Assembly (NCBI RefSeq): GCF_001586275.1
Contig: NZ_CP014545.1
Location: 558,001 to 622,000 of the forward strand
Direction: 5' to 3'
DNA length: 64,000 nt
From: Sphingorhabdus sp. M41
Lineage (GTDB): Bacteria; Pseudomonadota; Alphaproteobacteria; Sphingomonadales; Sphingomonadaceae
Below are positions 61,638 through 64,000 of the stretch, in pieces (the first letter of the stretch is position 1; every line of letters begins with the position of its first letter). The position numbers and the translations under genes were made by a program. The notes under the pieces were generated by a model that was given only the letters and a program-made list of their open reading frames with translations, did not search any database and was not told the DNA's origin.

Positions 61638-63700
61638 TCGGCCAAGCCCATCTGCCAGAGAATGAAGGCGAACTCCTCCGCCGTTTCTTCCAGTGAATTC
61701 CAGCGGCCCGATTTACCACCATGACCTGCGCCCATATTGGTCTTCAGCAGCAGGATATTGTCATCGGTCTTGGTTGCGCGCAGCCTGGCGGTCCATTTGG
61801 CCGGTTCCCAATAAGTGACGCGCGGATCGTTGAGCCCTCCGGTGATCAGCATCGGCGGGTAATCCTGCGCGCTCACATTGTCATAGGGCGAATAGCTGCG
61901 GATATATTCGAACGCCGTCTTGTCGGTGATCGGATTGCCCCATTCGGGCCATTCGCCGGGGGTCAGCGGCAGACTTTCGTCCTGCATCGTGTTGAGCACG
62001 TCGACAAAGGGCACATGGGCGACGATGGCGCCCCAGAGACCGGGATCGCTGTTGACAATTGCGCCCATCAACTCGCCGCCAGCGGAGCCGCCCGAGGCGG
62101 TGATCCTGCCTTCGCTGGTATAGTTCCTGGCAATCAGGCCCCTGGCGACATCGACGAAATCGTTGAACGTATTGGTCCGCTTGGTCAGCTTGCCGTCGAG
62201 ATACCAGTTGCGGCCGAGATCATCACCACCGCGGATATGCGCAATCGCATAGACAAACCCACGGTCGACCAGACTGAGCCGCGTTGTCGAGAAACTCGGG
62301 GGCACGGCATAGCCATAGGCGCCGTAGGAATAGAGATGCAGCGGGGCGCTGCCGTCGATCTTGGTGTCCTTGCGATAGACCAGCGATACCGGCACCATCG
62401 TGCCGTCGCGTACCTCGATCGTCAGCCGCTCAGTGACATATTGGCTGGCATCATAGCCCGAGGGAATTTCCTGCACCTTGAGCGTTTCGAGCGATCTGTC
62501 GGCGAGATGGTAATCGTAGACCGTGTCCGGCGTGACCATGGAATCATAGCTGAGCCGGAGCTTGTCGACATCATATTCGGGGTTGCTATCCAGGCCCGCA
62601 CTATAACTGTCTTCCGGAAAGGCAATGCGCTCGATCTGGGCCGGATCATCATAGCTCCGGATTTCTATCTGATCGAGCCCGTTCTCCCGGCCTTCGGTCA
62701 CGTAGAAATCCTTGAAGGTGCAGACGTCCGTCAGGTAAAATTCGTCCGATCCGGCGATGAGTGTCGTCCAGTTGTCCGGGTCAGCAAGCGGTGCCGTGGC
62801 CAGCCGGAAATTCACATGGTCGTCGTTGGTCAGGATGTAGAGCGTGCCGTCATGTTCCTCGACGTCATATTCGCGGCCGGCCTGACGCGCCGATACCAAT
62901 ATCGGTTTGGCCAGCGGATCGGCGGTTGGCACCAGCCGCACTTCACTGGTTTCGTGATCGCCGGTTGCTATGGCGATATATTTTTCCGAATGGGTGAGGC
63001 CAATGCCGACGCGAAAACCTTCATCCTCCTCGTGATATAGTTCTACATCGTCGGCAATATCGCTGCCCAGAACGTGGAGCCGGGCATTGTCGGTGCGCCA
63101 TTGTTCATTGGCGAGCCCGTAGAGCAGCATTTTGGAGTCGGCCGACCAGACCAGACTCGACAAGGTGCCGGGGATGACGTCGGGCAACAGCTCTCCGCTG
63201 GTCAGATCCTTGATCCGGGCCTCGAACCGTTCCGAGCCGTTATCGTCATAGGAATAAGCCAGCAAGCGGCCATCGGGCGACACTGACGCCGCGCCCAGCC
63301 GGAAATATTCCTTGCCCTCGGCCAGGACATTTTCGTCCAGCATCAGCTGGTCCTCGCCGCCCGAAACCGCTTTGCGCCAGTGCTGGCGATATTGCATGCC
63401 TTCCTCGAACTTGCTCCAGTAGAGCCAGTCGCCGTCCTTTTGCGGGACCGTGCTGTCCTCTTCCTTGATCCGCGCCTTCATCTCCTGAAACAGCGACTGG
63501 GTCAGCTTCTTGCGGTCCGCCATATTCTGCTCGAACCATTGATTCTCTGCGTTCAGATAGGCGAGCACATCCTGGTCCTCGACCACCGGATATCGCCCAT
63601 CTTTCAGCCAGTGCCACGGGTCATCGACGACATATCCGTGCCGCTCGTAACTATGGGGACGCTGTTCTGCAAATGGCGGACGAGTCAGCTTTTTGGTCAT
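61634..63700 (-). CDS. S9-family oligopeptidase B-like peptidase
   Basis: A 688-residue prolyl-oligopeptidase-family enzyme. A beta-propeller (about residues 60-400) covers a C-terminal alpha/beta hydrolase with GGSAGGELMGA (Ser nucleophile), an Asp near LNDPRVTYWEP and GAGHGGKSG (His). The YLDGKLTKRTNTFNDFVDVA segment matches oligopeptidase B, which cuts after basic residues in short peptides. No signal peptide is seen, so it is likely cytoplasmic. Divergent from the M24 gene. Confidence 0.92.
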   Translation of the reverse strand: MTKKLTRPPFAEQRPHSYERHGYVVDDPWHWLKDGRYPVVEDQDVLAYLNAENQWFEQNMADRKKLTQSLFQEMKARIKEEDSTVPQKDGDWLYWSKFEEGMQYRQHWRKAVSGGEDQLMLDENVLAEGKEYFRLGAASVSPDGRLLAYSYDDNGSERFEARIKDLTSGELLPDVIPGTLSSLVWSADSKMLLYGLANEQWRTDNARLHVLGSDIADDVELYHEEDEGFRVGIGLTHSEKYIAIATGDHETSEVRLVPTADPLAKPILVSARQAGREYDVEEHDGTLYILTNDDHVNFRLATAPLADPDNWTTLIAGSDEFYLTDVCTFKDFYVTEGRENGLDQIEIRSYDDPAQIERIAFPEDSYSAGLDSNPEYDVDKLRLSYDSMVTPDTVYDYHLADRSLETLKVQEIPSGYDASQYVTERLTIEVRDGTMVPVSLVYRKDTKIDGSAPLHLYSYGAYGYAVPPSFSTTRLSLVDRGFVYAIAHIRGGDDLGRNWYLDGKLTKRTNTFNDFVDVARGLIARNYTSEGRITASGGSAGGELMGAIVNSDPGLWGAIVAHVPFVDVLNTMQDESLPLTPGEWPEWGNPITDKTAFEYIRSYSPYDNVSAQDYPPMLITGGLNDPRVTYWEPAKWTARLRATKTDDNILLLKTNMGAGHGGKSGRWNSLEETAEEFAFILWQMGLAE

Positions 63701-63795
63701 ATTCTCTCTATATCTCCGGCCGGATTTAGGTGGCGAATGGGTCTCGGAACCCCTATGTGTTCCCCTATAAGCTTATTCAAGGAGTTTGCTCGCCG

Positions 63796-64000
63796 ATGTT
63801 GATGTCTACATATGAAGCCCGCCTCAAGGCGTTGCGGGAACAAATGCAAAAAGACGGTCTCGACGGATTTGTCGTGCCGATCTGTGACGAGCATATGAGC
63901 GAATATGTCGGCGAATATGCGCAAAGGCTGGGCTGGCTGACCGGTTTTGGCGGTTCGGCCGGTTCGGCTATCGTGCTGAAAGACAAGGCGGCGATGTTTA
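63796..64000 (+). CDS. M24 aminopeptidase P-like, N-terminal part
   Basis: The first 68 codons of a gene cut by the window end. YEARLKALREQMQKDGLDGF, then VPICDEHMSEYVGEYAQRL and WLTGFGGSAGSAIVL, match the creatinase-like N-terminal domain of Xaa-Pro aminopeptidases, which remove an N-terminal residue before proline. The catalytic domain is not visible. AAGGAG lies 11 bases before the ATG; a second ATG at 63802 is possible. Confidence 0.88.
   Translation, partial: MLMSTYEARLKALREQMQKDGLDGFVVPICDEHMSEYVGEYAQRLGWLTGFGGSAGSAIVLKDKAAMF

Overview
The window looks like chromosomal DNA of an alphaproteobacterium, most probably order Sphingomonadales. This is inferred from gene content and order: gpsA-tsaD facing hemC-hemD plus a mitofilin-like membrane protein, ATP12, several exported peptidases (M3, S46, S9, DUF885), a CYP153-type P450, and a CTGAGC(T/C)TGTCGAAG inverted repeat of the kind common in sphingomonads. 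Genes are densely packed, with many 4-bp ATGA/GTGA overlaps. No rRNA, tRNA, CRISPR array, intact insertion sequence or phage gene was seen.

0-6.4 kb holds housekeeping and regulatory genes: the end of a PaiB-like protein, a HAD phosphatase, ATP12, AMP nucleosidase, and a LysR regulator divergent from an SDR across a perfect inverted repeat. 5.5-12.8 kb is the most striking part. A four-gene operon encodes (i) an FAD oxidoreductase fused to two cyclic-nucleotide-binding domains and a four-cluster ferredoxin, (ii) a membrane protein with two H-x13-H pairs, as in di-haem cytochromes b, (iii) an FHA domain fused through one membrane helix to a ten-haem cytochrome c, and (iv) a CpdA-type cyclic-nucleotide phosphodiesterase. 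A CcmI/NrfG-like haem-ligation TPR protein is divergent from it. I read this as a transmembrane electron conduit controlled by a cyclic nucleotide and possibly by phosphorylation.

12.9-24.9 kb is a peptidase region (M3 Dcp-like, S46, M20) scarred by decayed duplications. Remnants of an S46 gene, of two Dcp genes and of an outer-membrane protein gene lie joined to each other, with repeated terminators. 25-31.6 kb holds a carboxyltransferase, a 1.3-kb gene desert with repeated elements in front of a LuxR-type regulator, an isoaspartyl peptidase and an SDR. 31.7-41.7 kb runs mostly rightward: ispG, an A+T-rich trypsin-like protease, a dienelactone hydrolase, a thioredoxin-like protein, GspN, a luciferase-like monooxygenase, NhaA, DUF885, YkvA and an amino-acid permease.

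41.8-47.0 kb is a cell-surface glycan cluster: UDP-galactopyranose-mutase-like flavoprotein, GtrA, membrane sulfatase-fold transferase and GT-C-like protein. 47.1-56.4 kb holds a VOC protein, MsrB, CYP153-like P450, a NatAB-like ABC exporter, QueG, small envelope proteins, adenosine kinase and a polysaccharide flippase. 56.5-64 kb has gpsA-tsaD, hemC-hemD, a thioesterase, an oligopeptidase B-like S9 peptidase and the start of an M24 aminopeptidase P.
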